Source: Xenorhabdus eapokensis (GTDB lineage: Bacteria; Pseudomonadota; Gammaproteobacteria; Enterobacterales; Enterobacteriaceae). Taken from it: a stretch of DNA of 54,760 nucleotides. The translations under genes and the position numbers were made by a program. Positions 36,854 through 46,368 of this stretch are shown here, one piece after another. How positions within the stretch are numbered: position 1 is the stretch's first letter; every line of letters starts with the position of its first letter. The notes below the pieces were generated by a model that searched no databases, was not told the DNA's origin, and was given only the letters and a program-made list of their open reading frames with translations. Location: assembly GCF_001908105.1 (NCBI RefSeq), contig NZ_MKGQ01000001.1, positions 230,130 through 284,889 on the forward strand, given 5' to 3'.

Positions 36854-37360
36854 ATGTTAAAACAAGAAATGATCAAAAAATTAAATGAGCAATTAAATCT
36901 GGAATTTTATTCTGCGAATTTATACCTGCAAATGAGTGCATGGTGTAGTGATAAGGGATATGAAGGTGCAGCCGCGTTTTTAAAGACGCATTCACAGGAA
37001 GAAATGCAACATATGCAACGCTTGTTTGATTATTTGGGTGACACTGGTTCAATGCCTGTGTTGGGCGCTATTCAGGCTCCTCCTGTAGAATTCAAGTCTA
37101 TCTCTGATGTGTTTAACCAGACTTATGAGCATGAAAAACTGATCACAGAAGAAATCAATAAACTTGCCCATGTAGCGATGACGACACAAGACTACTCCAC
37201 TTTTAATTTCTTGCAGTGGTATGTTGCGGAGCAGCATGAAGAAGAAAAACTGTTCAAATCTATTTTGGACAAACTAGAGATGGTGGGTGAAAGTGGAAAA
37301 GCCCTGTTCTTGTTGGATAAAGATCTTAAGGGATTATCTGCGGCACCTGCACACGCCTGA
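36854..37360 (+). CDS. ftnA: ferritin FtnA
   Basis: FtnA oxidises Fe2+ and stores iron as a 24-subunit shell. The 168-residue four-helix protein has the ferroxidase ligands in [18 protein letters not shown] (Glu17), [15 protein letters not shown] (Glu50, His53) and [14 protein letters not shown] (Glu, Gln). No haem-binding methionine of bacterioferritin is seen. AGAAGGA precedes the ATG. The upstream region is noted separately. Confidence 0.96.
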   Translation: MLKQEMIKKLNEQLNLEFYSANLYLQMSAWCSDKGYEGAAAFLKTHSQEEMQHMQRLFDYLGDTGSMPVLGAIQAPPVEFKSISDVFNQTYEHEKLITEEINKLAHVAMTTQDYSTFNFLQWYVAEQHEEEKLFKSILDKLEMVGESGKALFLLDKDLKGLSAAPAHA

Positions 37361-37657
37361 TACTTGCATTTTTCAACTTGAGCTTTGCCGGCTATTCGGC
37401 CAGTTAAAATCTACTGAGTAGAGAAAATAACCGGATAAATCAATTTGATCTGTTTTTCTATCGTAACTCCGTTTCTTTGTGTTTTTTCATACCTTGTGAA
37501 ACTGGGGTTACGGTTCTCCCTCATTTATCCCCATTTTTGCGTAGTGCCTCACAGGTCAGGACATTACTCGTCTATTATCGCAGATTAAACAGATTTTTTA
37601 GTATAGAATCTCCCCTCAAGCATAAAAAATTCATCTACATATTAAAGGGTTATCTAT
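37361..37657. other. spacer between ftnA and yobA
   Basis: Nearly 300 bases. A weak GCCGG/CGGCC hairpin near 37387-37403 may end ftnA transcription. A 64-codon frame starting at 37477 runs into the yobA start, lacks a ribosome binding site and looks accidental. Confidence 0.4.
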
Positions 37658-38044
37658 ATGTTTATTTTTAACATCCGTTCATTCTGGACCAAATTATCTG
37701 CTCTTGTGGTTCTGTTTGTCGGTATGTCTTGTCAGCAGGCTTTAGCCCATGCTCATTTGAAAGATCAGACTCCCGCAGAAAATACAACGGTTGAAGCAGC
37801 CCCACAAACTATCACCTTGAACTTTTCAGAACGTATTGAACTTGGATTCAGTAAGGTAAAATTGATTGGCCCTGAAAAGAGTGTCGTTAAAACAGGTAAA
37901 TTAGAACTCGATTCTGAAACCAAAACCAGGTTAATCCTGCCAGTTGAAGGCAAACTTGCTACAGGAAAATACAGTGTTGATTGGAGTGTACTCTCTGTCG
38001 ATGGTCATAAAACAAAAGGCGTTTATAGTTTTACCGTAAAATAA
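37658..38044 (+). CDS. yobA: CopC-like periplasmic protein YobA
   Basis: The 128-residue protein has a signal peptide (cleavage near ALAHAH) so that the mature chain begins with His, as in CopC/PcoC copper-binding proteins, and the sandwich-fold motifs PAENTTVEAAPQTITLNFSE and SVDGHKTKGVYSFTV. Such proteins bind Cu(II) through the N-terminal His brace. First gene of a yobA-yebZ-yebY operon, which in E. coli answers to HprRS/CusRS and redox stress. Confidence 0.93.
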   Translation: MFIFNIRSFWTKLSALVVLFVGMSCQQALAHAHLKDQTPAENTTVEAAPQTITLNFSERIELGFSKVKLIGPEKSVVKTGKLELDSETKTRLILPVEGKLATGKYSVDWSVLSVDGHKTKGVYSFTVK

Positions 38045-38967
38045 TGATCTCTCTAGAGGCGCTATACGTATTCTGCCGTTTCTCTCATTTTGTGGTCGTC
38101 ACATTAATGTTTGGCTTTAGCTTATTCACTGTAATGCTTGTTTCTGGTCATTTTTCACTCCTAATGAGAGAACGGTTAAAAGTTGGTGTTTTAATCTGCA
38201 CTGTTCTGGCTTTGATAACCTCAATCATCTGGTTTTTTGTACAGGCTGGATTAATGGGGGATGGCTGGCACGATGTTTATGCTCTGGGTATCTGGCTAGC
38301 TGTTTTGGGAACCTCTTTTGGACAAGTATGGAAATGGCAGTTATTAGTTGCTGTACTTGCTGTTGGCGGACTGTTTCTTTCTAATATTAAGGTCAGAAAT
38401 TTCCTGTTATTAGGTTGCTCGATCATTTTACTCTCAAGCCATGCTTTCATTGGGCATGCAGCCATGTATGAAGGCAGCATAGGGCTATTGCTCCAGGCCA
38501 ATCAGATTATTCATTTACTTAGTGCAGGTTACTGGTTTGGTGGATTGTGGCCATTCTTACTGTGTCTGCAATTCTTGCGATTACGGCAATCAGCAGAAGC
38601 AAACTTATCGCCGAATGCGACTAACCTATATGCAGATAGCGTAACAGCCATGAGGAAATTCTCTCTTTATGGGCATTTTGCCGTGTTTCTGGTGATTGTG
38701 ACTGGAATTATGAGTAGTGTGATTCTCATTCCAGGTTGGCCCATTTTCAGTCTGGCTCTGTCTGAATACCAATCCATGCTATGGTTAAAAATAGTTCTGG
38801 TTATAGGAATGGTTCTTTTGGCGTTGATTAACCGCTATATTTTAGTTCCCAAATTAAAGCAGAAAAGGTGCTATCAGCAATTGATAATCAATAGCTGGCT
38901 GGAAATTATTCTGGGTACAACCGCATTGTTATGTGTAGCAATTTTTGCAACGCAACCTCCTGCGTGA
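38044..38967 (+). CDS. yebZ: CopD-like copper resistance membrane protein YebZ
   Basis: The 307-residue protein has about eight membrane segments and the CopD-domain features HAFIGHAAMYEG, LLSAGYWFGGLWPF and YGHFAVFLVIVTG; conserved histidines suggest metal or haem binding in the membrane. It starts within the yobA stop codon (TAATG), so translation is coupled. It probably works with YobA in periplasmic copper handling or import; the direction of transport is not established. Confidence 0.9.
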   Translation: MISLEALYVFCRFSHFVVVTLMFGFSLFTVMLVSGHFSLLMRERLKVGVLICTVLALITSIIWFFVQAGLMGDGWHDVYALGIWLAVLGTSFGQVWKWQLLVAVLAVGGLFLSNIKVRNFLLLGCSIILLSSHAFIGHAAMYEGSIGLLLQANQIIHLLSAGYWFGGLWPFLLCLQFLRLRQSAEANLSPNATNLYADSVTAMRKFSLYGHFAVFLVIVTGIMSSVILIPGWPIFSLALSEYQSMLWLKIVLVIGMVLLALINRYILVPKLKQKRCYQQLIINSWLEIILGTTALLCVAIFATQPPA

Positions 38968-39052
38968 TTATTGAATGGTTGGTGGAAATCTGGGTACATA
39001 AACAGGAAAATTAGCGATAAAATCACGGTATGTATCTATCAGGGGAAAGATA

Positions 39053-39400
39053 ATGAAACGACTATTTTGGGCTTTGCCTCTTTTGCTTCTCTCTTTTCAA
39101 GGAGTTGCTGCACCAATAAAAACGATTAGTAAGTTACAGTTTGGCAAACAATGGGCATTTACTCGTGAAGAAGTTATGCTTGATTGTCGAGCAAATGGCG
39201 CGTTGTTTGTGATAAATCCCAGCACATTGATGCAGTATCCATTGAATGATCGAGCGACACAACTGATGCAAGCCAATAAAGTGATTGCATCATCATTAGA
39301 TACAATCCTCTTAAATGATCCGGATCATCCTAATCAAAAAATGAGTATTAAGCCATTTCAGGAAGCGGCATTGGCTTTATGTGACTATTCATCCAACTGA
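39053..39400 (+). CDS. yebY: YebY family periplasmic protein (DUF2511)
   Basis: The 115-residue protein has a signal peptide ([14 protein letters not shown]), two cysteines in the mature part (DCRAN and ALCDYSS) and the family sequence [21 protein letters not shown]. It is the third gene of the yobA-yebZ-yebY set. Role unknown, thought to be tied to copper or heme c-type redox tasks with YobA/YebZ. AGGGG lies before the ATG. Confidence 0.9.
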   Translation: MKRLFWALPLLLLSFQGVAAPIKTISKLQFGKQWAFTREEVMLDCRANGALFVINPSTLMQYPLNDRATQLMQANKVIASSLDTILLNDPDHPNQKMSIKPFQEAALALCDYSSN

Positions 39401-39437
39401 TAACGGTTAAAATTTGGTAAATAATTGTATATAAACT

Positions 39438-39550
39438 ACGCTTTAGGCTGTAAGTTGTTCTACGTCTCAATGGCAACTTTTAGCGCAAGGCTCTTTGATA
39501 GAGCTATTTTCCCTGGGCCGAGTAGAGGAGTAAACTCGGCCTTTTTTTAT
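39438..39550 (+). ncRNA. sdsR: small RNA SdsR (RyeB)
   Basis: The sequence contains the highly conserved SdsR core CAACTTTTAGCGCAAGGCTC, followed by a GCTCTT/AGAGC hairpin, TTTCCCTGG, and a terminator (CCGAGT...ACTCGG then T7) ending near 39548. Its place just after yebY matches E. coli, where SdsR is a sigma-S-dependent, Hfq-bound RNA that represses porins, mutS and other targets and pairs with the antisense SraC (RyeA). The 5' end is estimated from a -10-like TATAAACT upstream. Confidence 0.88.
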
Positions 39551-39882
39551 TTCTTAGATGTATAATAAGTAAGTGAAAATAAAACAACCACTTAAAGTAA
39601 CGATAAGGTGTTTTATCATAAAAATATGAACACAGGCACGTTTCTGGGTGTAAGTCAGGCGATCTTTTAAATAAGCTGTGATATATCCCTAAATTTTATA
39701 AGTGAATACTGGTAAAAATAATTAAAGAAAATTTAAATTCAGGCAGAGAGGCGGTATTCTGAAAGAAAATTTAAATCATAGTGACAGATTATGCTGAGAA
39801 ATAGTCTGTTAAACATGGTAAGAATTTAGTGTAAAATCATTGTTTTTATTTTGTTAAATATTTGTCTATTGCGTAGGAGCTT
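39551..39882. other. spacer between SdsR and msrC
   Basis: About 330 AT-rich bases. In E. coli the SdsR antisense RNA SraC starts in this direction, so a leftward promoter may lie here. I see no credible protein gene; very short frames lack ribosome binding sites. Confidence 0.35.
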
Positions 39883-40380
39883 ATGGATAAGAATAAATTT
39901 TATCAAGAGTTAGCAGATGGTCTGATAGCACTGCTATCAGGGGAGTACGATCTTATCGCTTCTCTTGCTAATACAAGCGCATTGTTATATGAACGTTTGG
40001 AGCATGTTAATTGGGTTGGCTTTTATTTAGTCGATGCTGATACCCTGGTATTAGGGCCATTTCAGGGTAAGATCGCTTGCGTTCGTATTCCGGTAGGAAA
40101 AGGTGTATGTGGAACGGCTGTTGCAAATAAGTGTATACAGCGTATTTCTGATGTGCATGCTTTCCCTGGTCATATAGCCTGCGATGCCACCAGTAATGCT
40201 GAAATTGTACTTCCTTTAGAAATAAATGGGCAAGTTATTGGCGTTTTGGATATTGATAGCACGGTTTTTGATCGGTTTGACGAGAATGATGAAAATGGGC
40301 TGAAAGCGCTAGTTATCAGGCTTTGTAACCATTTAGAACAATGTGTTATGTCAAAATATCTACAACAGAACGTAACTTAA
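39883..40380 (+). CDS. msrC: free methionine-(R)-sulfoxide reductase MsrC
   Basis: MsrC is a GAF-domain enzyme that reduces free methionine-R-sulfoxide. The 165 residues include NWVGFYLVDADTLVLGPFQGK, the catalytic cysteines in GKIACVRIPVGKGVCGTA and GHIACDATSNAEIVLPL and the acidic DIDSTVFDRFDENDE. E. coli MsrC (YebR) is a close match. TAGGAG precedes the ATG. It lies upstream of proQ, as in E. coli. Confidence 0.96.
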   Translation: MDKNKFYQELADGLIALLSGEYDLIASLANTSALLYERLEHVNWVGFYLVDADTLVLGPFQGKIACVRIPVGKGVCGTAVANKCIQRISDVHAFPGHIACDATSNAEIVLPLEINGQVIGVLDIDSTVFDRFDENDENGLKALVIRLCNHLEQCVMSKYLQQNVT

Positions 40381-40475
40381 CATACGTATAACGTGGCATT
40401 TATCAGCAACGCTATTATAATGTCGCCTGTTCATGCCTGCGCTGGTTGGCAAAACCGTTGTAATCAGGAAATTTC

Positions 40476-41186
40476 ATGGAAAATCAACCTAAGTTGAACA
40501 GTAGTAAAGAAGTCATTGCTTTCTTGGCTGAGCGCTTCCCGCTTTGCTTTGTAGCAGAAGGTGAAGCACGTCCTTTGAAGATTGGGATCTTTCAGGACAT
40601 CGTTGAACGTATTCAGGGCGAAGAGTGTTTGAGTAAAACACAGCTCCGTTCTGCTTTACGCTTGTATACCTCCAGTTGGCGCTATCTCTATGGTGTAAAA
40701 GAAGGAGCCCAGCGTGTCGACCTTGACGGGAACATGTGTGGTGAGCTGGAAATTGAACATATTGAACATGCGCGTCAGCAACTGGCAGAAGCGAAAGCGC
40801 GGGTACAGGCTCAACGATCTGAACAGAATGCTAAGAAACGTGAAACTGAAAACGTATCTGACAAGAAAAATGCACGCCCTGTGAATAAGAAACCGGTTCC
40901 TCGTCGTCAAAAGAGATCAGGTGATGGTGAAAAACGTCCAGTGCGTTCACAAAACCGCCCACAACAATCGCGTAAACCAGAAGATAAAACCATAAGAAAA
41001 ATTGCACAACCTGAGTTAAACTCAGTCACTGACGTATCCTCTTTGAAAGTCGGTCAGACAATCAAAGTCAATGTAGGAAAAAGCTTAATGGATGCATCTG
41101 TGCTTGAAATTGCAAAAGATGGTGTCAGAGTGCAGTTACCTACTGGTTTAGCAATGATTGTACGCGCAGAACACTTAAAGTTCTGA
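40476..41186 (+). CDS. proQ: RNA chaperone ProQ
   Basis: ProQ binds structured small RNAs and mRNA 3' ends. The 236-residue protein has the FinO domain (residues 1-120: [39 protein letters not shown]), a basic, disordered linker (about 120-185, many K, R, Q, P) and a C-terminal Tudor-like domain ([17 protein letters not shown]...). AGGAAA precedes the ATG. It is 19 bases upstream of prc and cotranscribed as in E. coli. Confidence 0.97.
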   Translation: MENQPKLNSSKEVIAFLAERFPLCFVAEGEARPLKIGIFQDIVERIQGEECLSKTQLRSALRLYTSSWRYLYGVKEGAQRVDLDGNMCGELEIEHIEHARQQLAEAKARVQAQRSEQNAKKRETENVSDKKNARPVNKKPVPRRQKRSGDGEKRPVRSQNRPQQSRKPEDKTIRKIAQPELNSVTDVSSLKVGQTIKVNVGKSLMDASVLEIAKDGVRVQLPTGLAMIVRAEHLKF

Positions 41187-41205
41187 TACGGAGGCCAACT
41201 TGGGC

Positions 41206-43302
41206 ATGAACAAACTCATTACATTGGCTTTCGTTTTAGGTCTATCATTTTCTAGTACAAGTTATGCTGATACTATTAATGGCAATGTTGCGAATGGTAG
41301 CCACGCTACTAACGCCAATGTTATTAATGGTCACAATACGGCTGTTATCAGCCTGAGCCAGTTACCAGATTTAAAACCGGAACCACAGCACCCCACAGTA
41401 AGTAAGCGGATTGTTTCCCGCTTTCTGCGTTCTCATTATCGCCAGTTTTATCTGGATGCCGATTTTTCAGGAAAAATTTTTGATCGTTACCTGAATCAAC
41501 TGGATTATGGACACAATGTTTTTTTAGCATCTGATGTCGCGCAATTCGCGGTACAAAAGGGAAAATTAGGAAAAGAGCTTGAAAATGGCGATCTAAAACT
41601 TCCGTATGATCTATTTAATCTGATGCAAAAGCGTCGCTTTGAACGCTATCAATATGTGCTCACTCGCTTAGAGCAACCCGTTGATTTAAACGATCATGAC
41701 ACCATTGAAACCGACCGTATCAAAGCATCATGGCCAAAAAATGTTGAAGAGTTGAATAGGCTTTGGGATGCTAAAATCAAATTTGATTGGATAAGCCTCA
41801 AGTTATCCGGCAAAGACGATAAAGAAATCAAAGAAACTCTGACTAAACGCTATCGAACGTTATTAAAACGTCTCACACAAACCAAGAGTGAGGATGTTTT
41901 TCAAAGCATTATGATGGCTTTTGCCCGTGAAATAGATCCCCATACCAGTTATCTCTCACCTCGTGATACAGAACAGTTTAATTCAGAGATGAGCTTGTCT
42001 CTTGAAGGCATCGGTGCTGTTTTACAATATGATGATGAGTATGTTTCCATTCGTTCATTGCTTGCAGGTGGTCCAGCGGCTAAAAGCAACCTACTGAAAG
42101 TTGACGATAAAATTATTGGTGTTGGACAGGTAGGCAAGCCAATTGTTGATGTTGTTGGATGGCGTTTAGAAGATGTCGTGGCGCTTATCAAAGGGCCGAA
42201 GGGGAGTAAAGTCCGCCTTGAAATCATTCCAAGTACGAAAGGGGCAAAAAACCACATAGTTACCTTAACCCGTGAGAATATCCGCCTTGAAGATAACGCT
42301 GTTAAGATGTCGGTGAAAACGGTAGGGAAGGAGAAGGTCGGTGTCCTGGATATACCAAGTTTCTATGTCGGTTTGACTAACGATGTAAAAGTGCAGTTAC
42401 AGAAACTCACTAAACAGGGGGTTGCCTCGGTTGTTATCGATTTGCGTGGCAATGGTGGTGGAGCACTAACAGAAGCTGTATCGTTATCTGGCTTATTTAT
42501 TCCTACTGGTCCCATTGTTCAGGTTCGGGACAATACCGGCAGAGTGAAAGTGGAGGCCGATACAGATGAAGCAATATACTATAAAGGTCCTCTGGTTGTC
42601 CTGATTGACAATAGAAGTGCTTCTGCATCTGAAATCTTTGCGGCTGCGATGCAAGATTATGGTCGTGGATTAATTGTGGGAGAGCCTTCTTTCGGTAAAG
42701 GTACAGTTCAGCAATACCGCCCTTTGAATCGCATTTATGATCAAATGCTAGGACCTGAGTGGCCTGAAATTGGTTCTGTACAATACACGATCCAGAAATT
42801 CTATCGGATAAATGGTGGTAGTACCCAGCTTAAGGGGGTAACGCCTGATATAATAATGCCGACAGGGGAAGGGCCTTCTGAAATAGGGGAAAGCCAAGAG
42901 GATAATGCGTTACCTTGGGACAGCATTCAACCTGCACATTATACTTCTTCGAAAGTGATTTCAGAGTTAGCACCGCTACTGATTAAGCAGCATAATCAAC
43001 GGATTGTTAATGATCCTGAGTTTAAATATATCAAGCAGGATATTGCTTACTATAAAGTCATCAAAGAACGTAAGGGTGTTTACTCCTTGAACTATGCTCA
43101 AAGAGAGAAAGAAAACAAGGAATACGAAACAATTAAATTGAATAGTCTTAATGAACGTTTTAAACGAGAAGGTAAAAAAACGCTCAAGTCGCTTGATGAT
43201 TTGTCAAAAGATTATAAAGGGCCAGATCCTTACTTAGAGGAATCTGTAAAAATCGCTCTGGATTTGGCGCATCAGCCTGCTGAAATGGCTGTAACGAGAT
43301 AG
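41206..43302 (+). CDS. prc: tail-specific periplasmic protease Prc (Tsp)
   Basis: Prc degrades SsrA-tagged and C-terminally nonpolar proteins in the periplasm and, with NlpI, controls the murein hydrolase MepS. It has a signal peptide (LITLAFVLGLSFSSTSYA), a PDZ domain around residues 240-330 (IGAVLQYDDEYVSIRSL...) and the Ser-Lys dyad region IDNRSASASEIFAAAMQDYG with Lys in PSFGKGTVQQ. A TTG at 41200 is six bases after GGAG, but the ATG at 41206 matches the E. coli start. A short Asn/Gly-rich stretch (residues 20-45) follows the signal peptide and is not in E. coli. Terminator follows. Confidence 0.96.
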   Translation: MNKLITLAFVLGLSFSSTSYADTINGNVANGSHATNANVINGHNTAVISLSQLPDLKPEPQHPTVSKRIVSRFLRSHYRQFYLDADFSGKIFDRYLNQLDYGHNVFLASDVAQFAVQKGKLGKELENGDLKLPYDLFNLMQKRRFERYQYVLTRLEQPVDLNDHDTIETDRIKASWPKNVEELNRLWDAKIKFDWISLKLSGKDDKEIKETLTKRYRTLLKRLTQTKSEDVFQSIMMAFAREIDPHTSYLSPRDTEQFNSEMSLSLEGIGAVLQYDDEYVSIRSLLAGGPAAKSNLLKVDDKIIGVGQVGKPIVDVVGWRLEDVVALIKGPKGSKVRLEIIPSTKGAKNHIVTLTRENIRLEDNAVKMSVKTVGKEKVGVLDIPSFYVGLTNDVKVQLQKLTKQGVASVVIDLRGNGGGALTEAVSLSGLFIPTGPIVQVRDNTGRVKVEADTDEAIYYKGPLVVLIDNRSASASEIFAAAMQDYGRGLIVGEPSFGKGTVQQYRPLNRIYDQMLGPEWPEIGSVQYTIQKFYRINGGSTQLKGVTPDIIMPTGEGPSEIGESQEDNALPWDSIQPAHYTSSKVISELAPLLIKQHNQRIVNDPEFKYIKQDIAYYKVIKERKGVYSLNYAQREKENKEYETIKLNSLNERFKREGKKTLKSLDDLSKDYKGPDPYLEESVKIALDLAHQPAEMAVTR

Positions 43303-43322
43303 TCTTAAAATTCGTTATAGAT

Positions 43323-43352
43323 AAAAGGCCGGCTTGGTAGTCGGCCTTTTTT
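43323..43352 (+). terminator. terminator after prc
   Basis: AAAAGGCCG (43323-43331) pairs with CGGCCTTTT (43342-43350), ending in a T run. Confidence 0.85.
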
Positions 43353-43480
43353 GTATATTGTAAAGTTATGTTGTTTCTATCACTTAACGTCTTAAAAAAC
43401 TTGAATAATATGGGAGTAGCCCCCATTTTATGGCTTAACTCTTAGTTGAACTGTTTGATAATTAAAGGAAGCAAATTTAT

Positions 43481-44365
43481 ATGATGAGAATCGCCTTATT
43501 CCTTCTCACAAACCTTGCTGTCATGGTGGTGTTTGGAATAATACTTTCACTTACAGGAGTTCAGCGGGGCAGTGTTGCTGGTCTCATGATTATGGCCGGT
43601 TTGTTTGGTTTTGGTGGTGCATTCATTTCTTTGTTAATGTCGAAATGGATGGCTTTGCGTTCTGTTGGTGGTCAGGTTATTGAAAAACCTGCCAATGAAA
43701 CTGAAGCCTGGTTGATGGAAACTGTACGTCGTCAGGCGGATCAAGTTGGAATTACTATGCCACAAGTGGCTATCTATGATGCCTTGGATATTAACGCATT
43801 TGCTACCGGGGCACGCCGTAATGCGTCTCTGGTTGCTGTTAGTACAGGGCTACTGAATAATATGAGCCGTGATGAAGCTGAAGCCGTTATTGCCCATGAA
43901 ATTAGCCATATTGCTAATGGTGATATGGTGACGATGACATTGTTACAGGGTATTGTGAATACATTCGTTATCTTTATTTCACGTATCATTGCACAGGCCG
44001 CTGCAAGTTTCCTATCCAGCAGCGATGATGAAAGTGAAAGCAGCAGCAATGGTAATCCAATCGTCTACATGGTGATTTCCATGGTGTTGGAGATCGTATT
44101 TGGTATTCTGGCAAGTATTATTACCATGTGGTTCTCCCGTTACCGTGAATTTCATGCAGATGCAGGATCAGCGAAATTAGTTGGCCGCGAAAAGATGATT
44201 GCAGCATTGCAACGTCTTAAGACCAGTTATGAACCTCAGGAAGAGGGGAGAATGATGGCATTCTGTATTAATGGCAAAGCTAAGAGTTTCAGTGAGTTGT
44301 TCTTATCTCATCCGCCATTGGATAAGCGTATTGAAGCCCTTCGTAGCGGTGAATATATAAAGTAA
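43481..44365 (+). CDS. htpX: inner-membrane zinc protease HtpX
   Basis: HtpX is an M48 protease that takes part in membrane protein quality control with FtsH; in E. coli it is under CpxR. The 294-residue protein has two N-terminal membrane segments, the zinc site [11 protein letters not shown] (His140, His144), two further hydrophobic segments and the third ligand Glu in [14 protein letters not shown]. The length matches E. coli HtpX (293). AGGAAG precedes the ATG. No CpxR box was established. Confidence 0.97.
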   Translation: MMRIALFLLTNLAVMVVFGIILSLTGVQRGSVAGLMIMAGLFGFGGAFISLLMSKWMALRSVGGQVIEKPANETEAWLMETVRRQADQVGITMPQVAIYDALDINAFATGARRNASLVAVSTGLLNNMSRDEAEAVIAHEISHIANGDMVTMTLLQGIVNTFVIFISRIIAQAAASFLSSSDDESESSSNGNPIVYMVISMVLEIVFGILASIITMWFSRYREFHADAGSAKLVGREKMIAALQRLKTSYEPQEEGRMMAFCINGKAKSFSELFLSHPPLDKRIEALRSGEYIK

Positions 44366-44400
44366 TGCCATTAGTTTCTAATAACCAATACTAATAGATA

Positions 44401-44433
44401 AAAAGCCAAGATTCATTATGATTCTTGGCTTTA
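44401..44433. terminator. bidirectional terminator between htpX and tcyP
   Basis: AAAGCCAAGA pairs with TCTTGGCTTT with A/T runs on both flanks, so it can serve both converging genes. Confidence 0.8.
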
Positions 44434-44519
44434 TTTAATCTCCAGAGAAAATGCAGGTTAGTGGCAGTATGTTTTCTCTGGTTTATTTCGTCAGCTTTTG
44501 AATTAAGATTGGTTTAATA

Positions 44520-45893
44520 CTACTTTTCGTCTTGTTCAAACACCTCTTTATTGGTTTTTTTCATCAATTGACTGGTGATTGTGCCTGCCGCCATAGCGCC
44601 ATTAACATTTAATGCTGTACGTCCCATGTCGATCAAAGGCTCAACAGAAATAAGCAGTGCCACTAAGGTAACAGGTAAACCCATGGCAGGTAAAACAATC
44701 AATGCTGCAAATGTTGCGCCACCACCAACACCAGCCACCCCCGCAGAACTGATAGTCACAATTCCTATAAGGGTTGCAATCCATAAAGGATCAAAGGGGT
44801 TAATACCTACGGTTGGCGCCACCATCACTGCTAACATCGCGGGATAAATGCCAGCACAGCCATTTTGCCCTATAGTTGCGCCGAAAGAAGCGGAGAAACT
44901 GGCAATAGACTCAGGTACACCGAGGCGACGAGTTTGTGTTTCAACATTCAGGGGAATACTTGCAGCGCTTGAACGGCTGGTAAATGCAAATGTCAGTACG
45001 GGACCGGCTTTTTTAAAGAACTTCAGAGGATTGATACCCGTAAATGCCAGAAGAGCGCCATGTACTACAAACATCAGACCAAGGGCGATGTAGGAAGCAA
45101 CAACAAAACTACCTAATTGAGTAATATCATTGATATTAGAACTGGCAACAACTTTGGTCATTAAAGCCATCACACCGTATGGAGTGAGACCCATAACTAA
45201 CCTAACCAGCTTCATTGCCCATGCTTGCAGAGTATCAATAGCAACGAGCGCTCGTTTACCGTGCTCCTGATCATCTTTATTCATTTGTAGTGCAGCGATG
45301 CCTAAAAATGCTGCAAAAATTACCACACTAATAATGGAAGTAGGGCGTGCTCCTGTTAGGTCAGCAAAGGGATTTTTAGGGATAAAGGAAAGAATGATCT
45401 GAGGCACACTCATATCTGCAACTTTGCCAATATAGTTGCTTTCAATTGCTAATAAACGAGCAGTTTCTTGAGAGCCCTGAATAAGTCCTGCTGCACTTAG
45501 CCCAAACAAATTGGCGATTGCAATGCCGATTAAAGCGGAAATCGCGGTAGTAAACAGTAATGTACCAATGGTAAAAAAGCTAATCTTTCCTAAGGAAGAG
45601 GCTTTATGTAAACGGGCAACGGCACTTAGGATAGAAGCAAAAACCAACGGCATAATAACCATTTGTAGCAATTGTACATAACCATTACCGACAATATTGA
45701 ACCATTTAATTGATTCTTTTACGGTAAGATTATCTGTTCCATAAATGACGTTTAATGCTAGTCCAAAAATGACACCTACGACTAGAGCCACAAGAACTTT
45801 TTTGGACAAGCTCCACTTATTTGAGCTCGTTTTTGCTAATAGAATAAGCAGTGCTACAAAAACCAGCACGTTGATGATGAGTGGTAAATTCAT
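44520..45893 (-). CDS. tcyP: L-cystine/cystine symporter TcyP
   Basis: TcyP (YdjN) imports L-cystine and related compounds with protons or sodium. The 457-residue protein is a dicarboxylate/amino acid:cation symporter with about eight to nine membrane segments and the two hairpin motifs [15 protein letters not shown] and [16 protein letters not shown]-terminal [18 protein letters not shown] is also typical. The frame could begin at 45908 with TTG, but GGGGAG followed six bases later by ATG at 45893 and the E. coli MNFPLI start favour that ATG. CysB control, known in E. coli, was not traced. Confidence 0.95.
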   Translation of the reverse strand: MNLPLIINVLVFVALLILLAKTSSNKWSLSKKVLVALVVGVIFGLALNVIYGTDNLTVKESIKWFNIVGNGYVQLLQMVIMPLVFASILSAVARLHKASSLGKISFFTIGTLLFTTAISALIGIAIANLFGLSAAGLIQGSQETARLLAIESNYIGKVADMSVPQIILSFIPKNPFADLTGARPTSIISVVIFAAFLGIAALQMNKDDQEHGKRALVAIDTLQAWAMKLVRLVMGLTPYGVMALMTKVVASSNINDITQLGSFVVASYIALGLMFVVHGALLAFTGINPLKFFKKAGPVLTFAFTSRSSAASIPLNVETQTRRLGVPESIASFSASFGATIGQNGCAGIYPAMLAVMVAPTVGINPFDPLWIATLIGIVTISSAGVAGVGGGATFAALIVLPAMGLPVTLVALLISVEPLIDMGRTALNVNGAMAAGTITSQLMKKTNKEVFEQDEK

Positions 45894-45911
45894 CCCCAGT
45901 CTCCCCAAATG

Positions 45912-45946
45912 ATATACCCTTTATATTTCGAGTTGCGGTATGCAGC
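45912..45946 (+). repeat. fragment of an enterobacterial dispersed intergenic repeat
   Basis: ATACCCTTTATATTTCGAGTTGC followed by a GCAGC resembles the common intergenic repeat ATACCCTAAATAATTCGAGTTGCAGG seen in Serratia, Yersinia and relatives (from memory). Only the left half is preserved. Confidence 0.35.
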
Positions 45947-46315
45947 TTGGAATATATAGATACCAGTGTATTTATGTATGAAATATATTTTTTGCATGAT
46001 ATGCAATCGATCTCGGTGATGAAAAATATACTTTTTCTCTCAGTTTACTGATTTTAAAGTGTATTTAAATTTAAAATTGATCGAAGACATCCATGAAATG
46101 CTTAAGAGGGAATATTATCAGTATAAGAAGACTCTTTCTTATAATTAAAAGGAATTTAATATAATTATTTTTTACTAGCTAATTCAATTGGTTATATATT
46201 AATGCATTTGCGTTTGTTTTTTGTTCAGACACGGTTATTGATGTTATATATTGGCATGTTAAAAAGATTTTTTGAAGGCGGCGAGAAGTGACTAAAAATT
46301 GTTTATATTTTTCGG

Positions 46316-46341
46316 GTAACCCCATCTGCAAATGGGGTTAC
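46316..46341 (-). terminator. terminator after ydjM
   Basis: GTAACCCCAT and ATGGGGTTAC form a perfect 10-bp stem, followed on the minus strand by CCGAAAAATATAA. It lies 28 bases after the ydjM stop. Confidence 0.65.
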
Positions 46342-46368
46342 GATATTGGTTATATGTGAATTGAACAG

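Larger units (their letters stand above)
45894..46368. other. intergenic region upstream of tcyP
   Basis: About 475 bases. It carries a dispersed-repeat-like segment next to tcyP, long AT-rich stretches (46040-46260) and the ydjM terminator at its right end. A 22-codon frame from GTG at 46289 overlaps that terminator and was not accepted. Confidence 0.4.

Noticed and set aside
37477..37671. 64-codon frame upstream of yobA
   Set aside because: Overlaps the yobA start, has no Shine-Dalgarno and no conserved features.
46289..46357. 22-codon frame MTKNCLYFSGNPICKWGYD-type upstream of tcyP
   Set aside because: GTG start with a weak ribosome binding site; its codons are the ydjM terminator stem read from the other strand.
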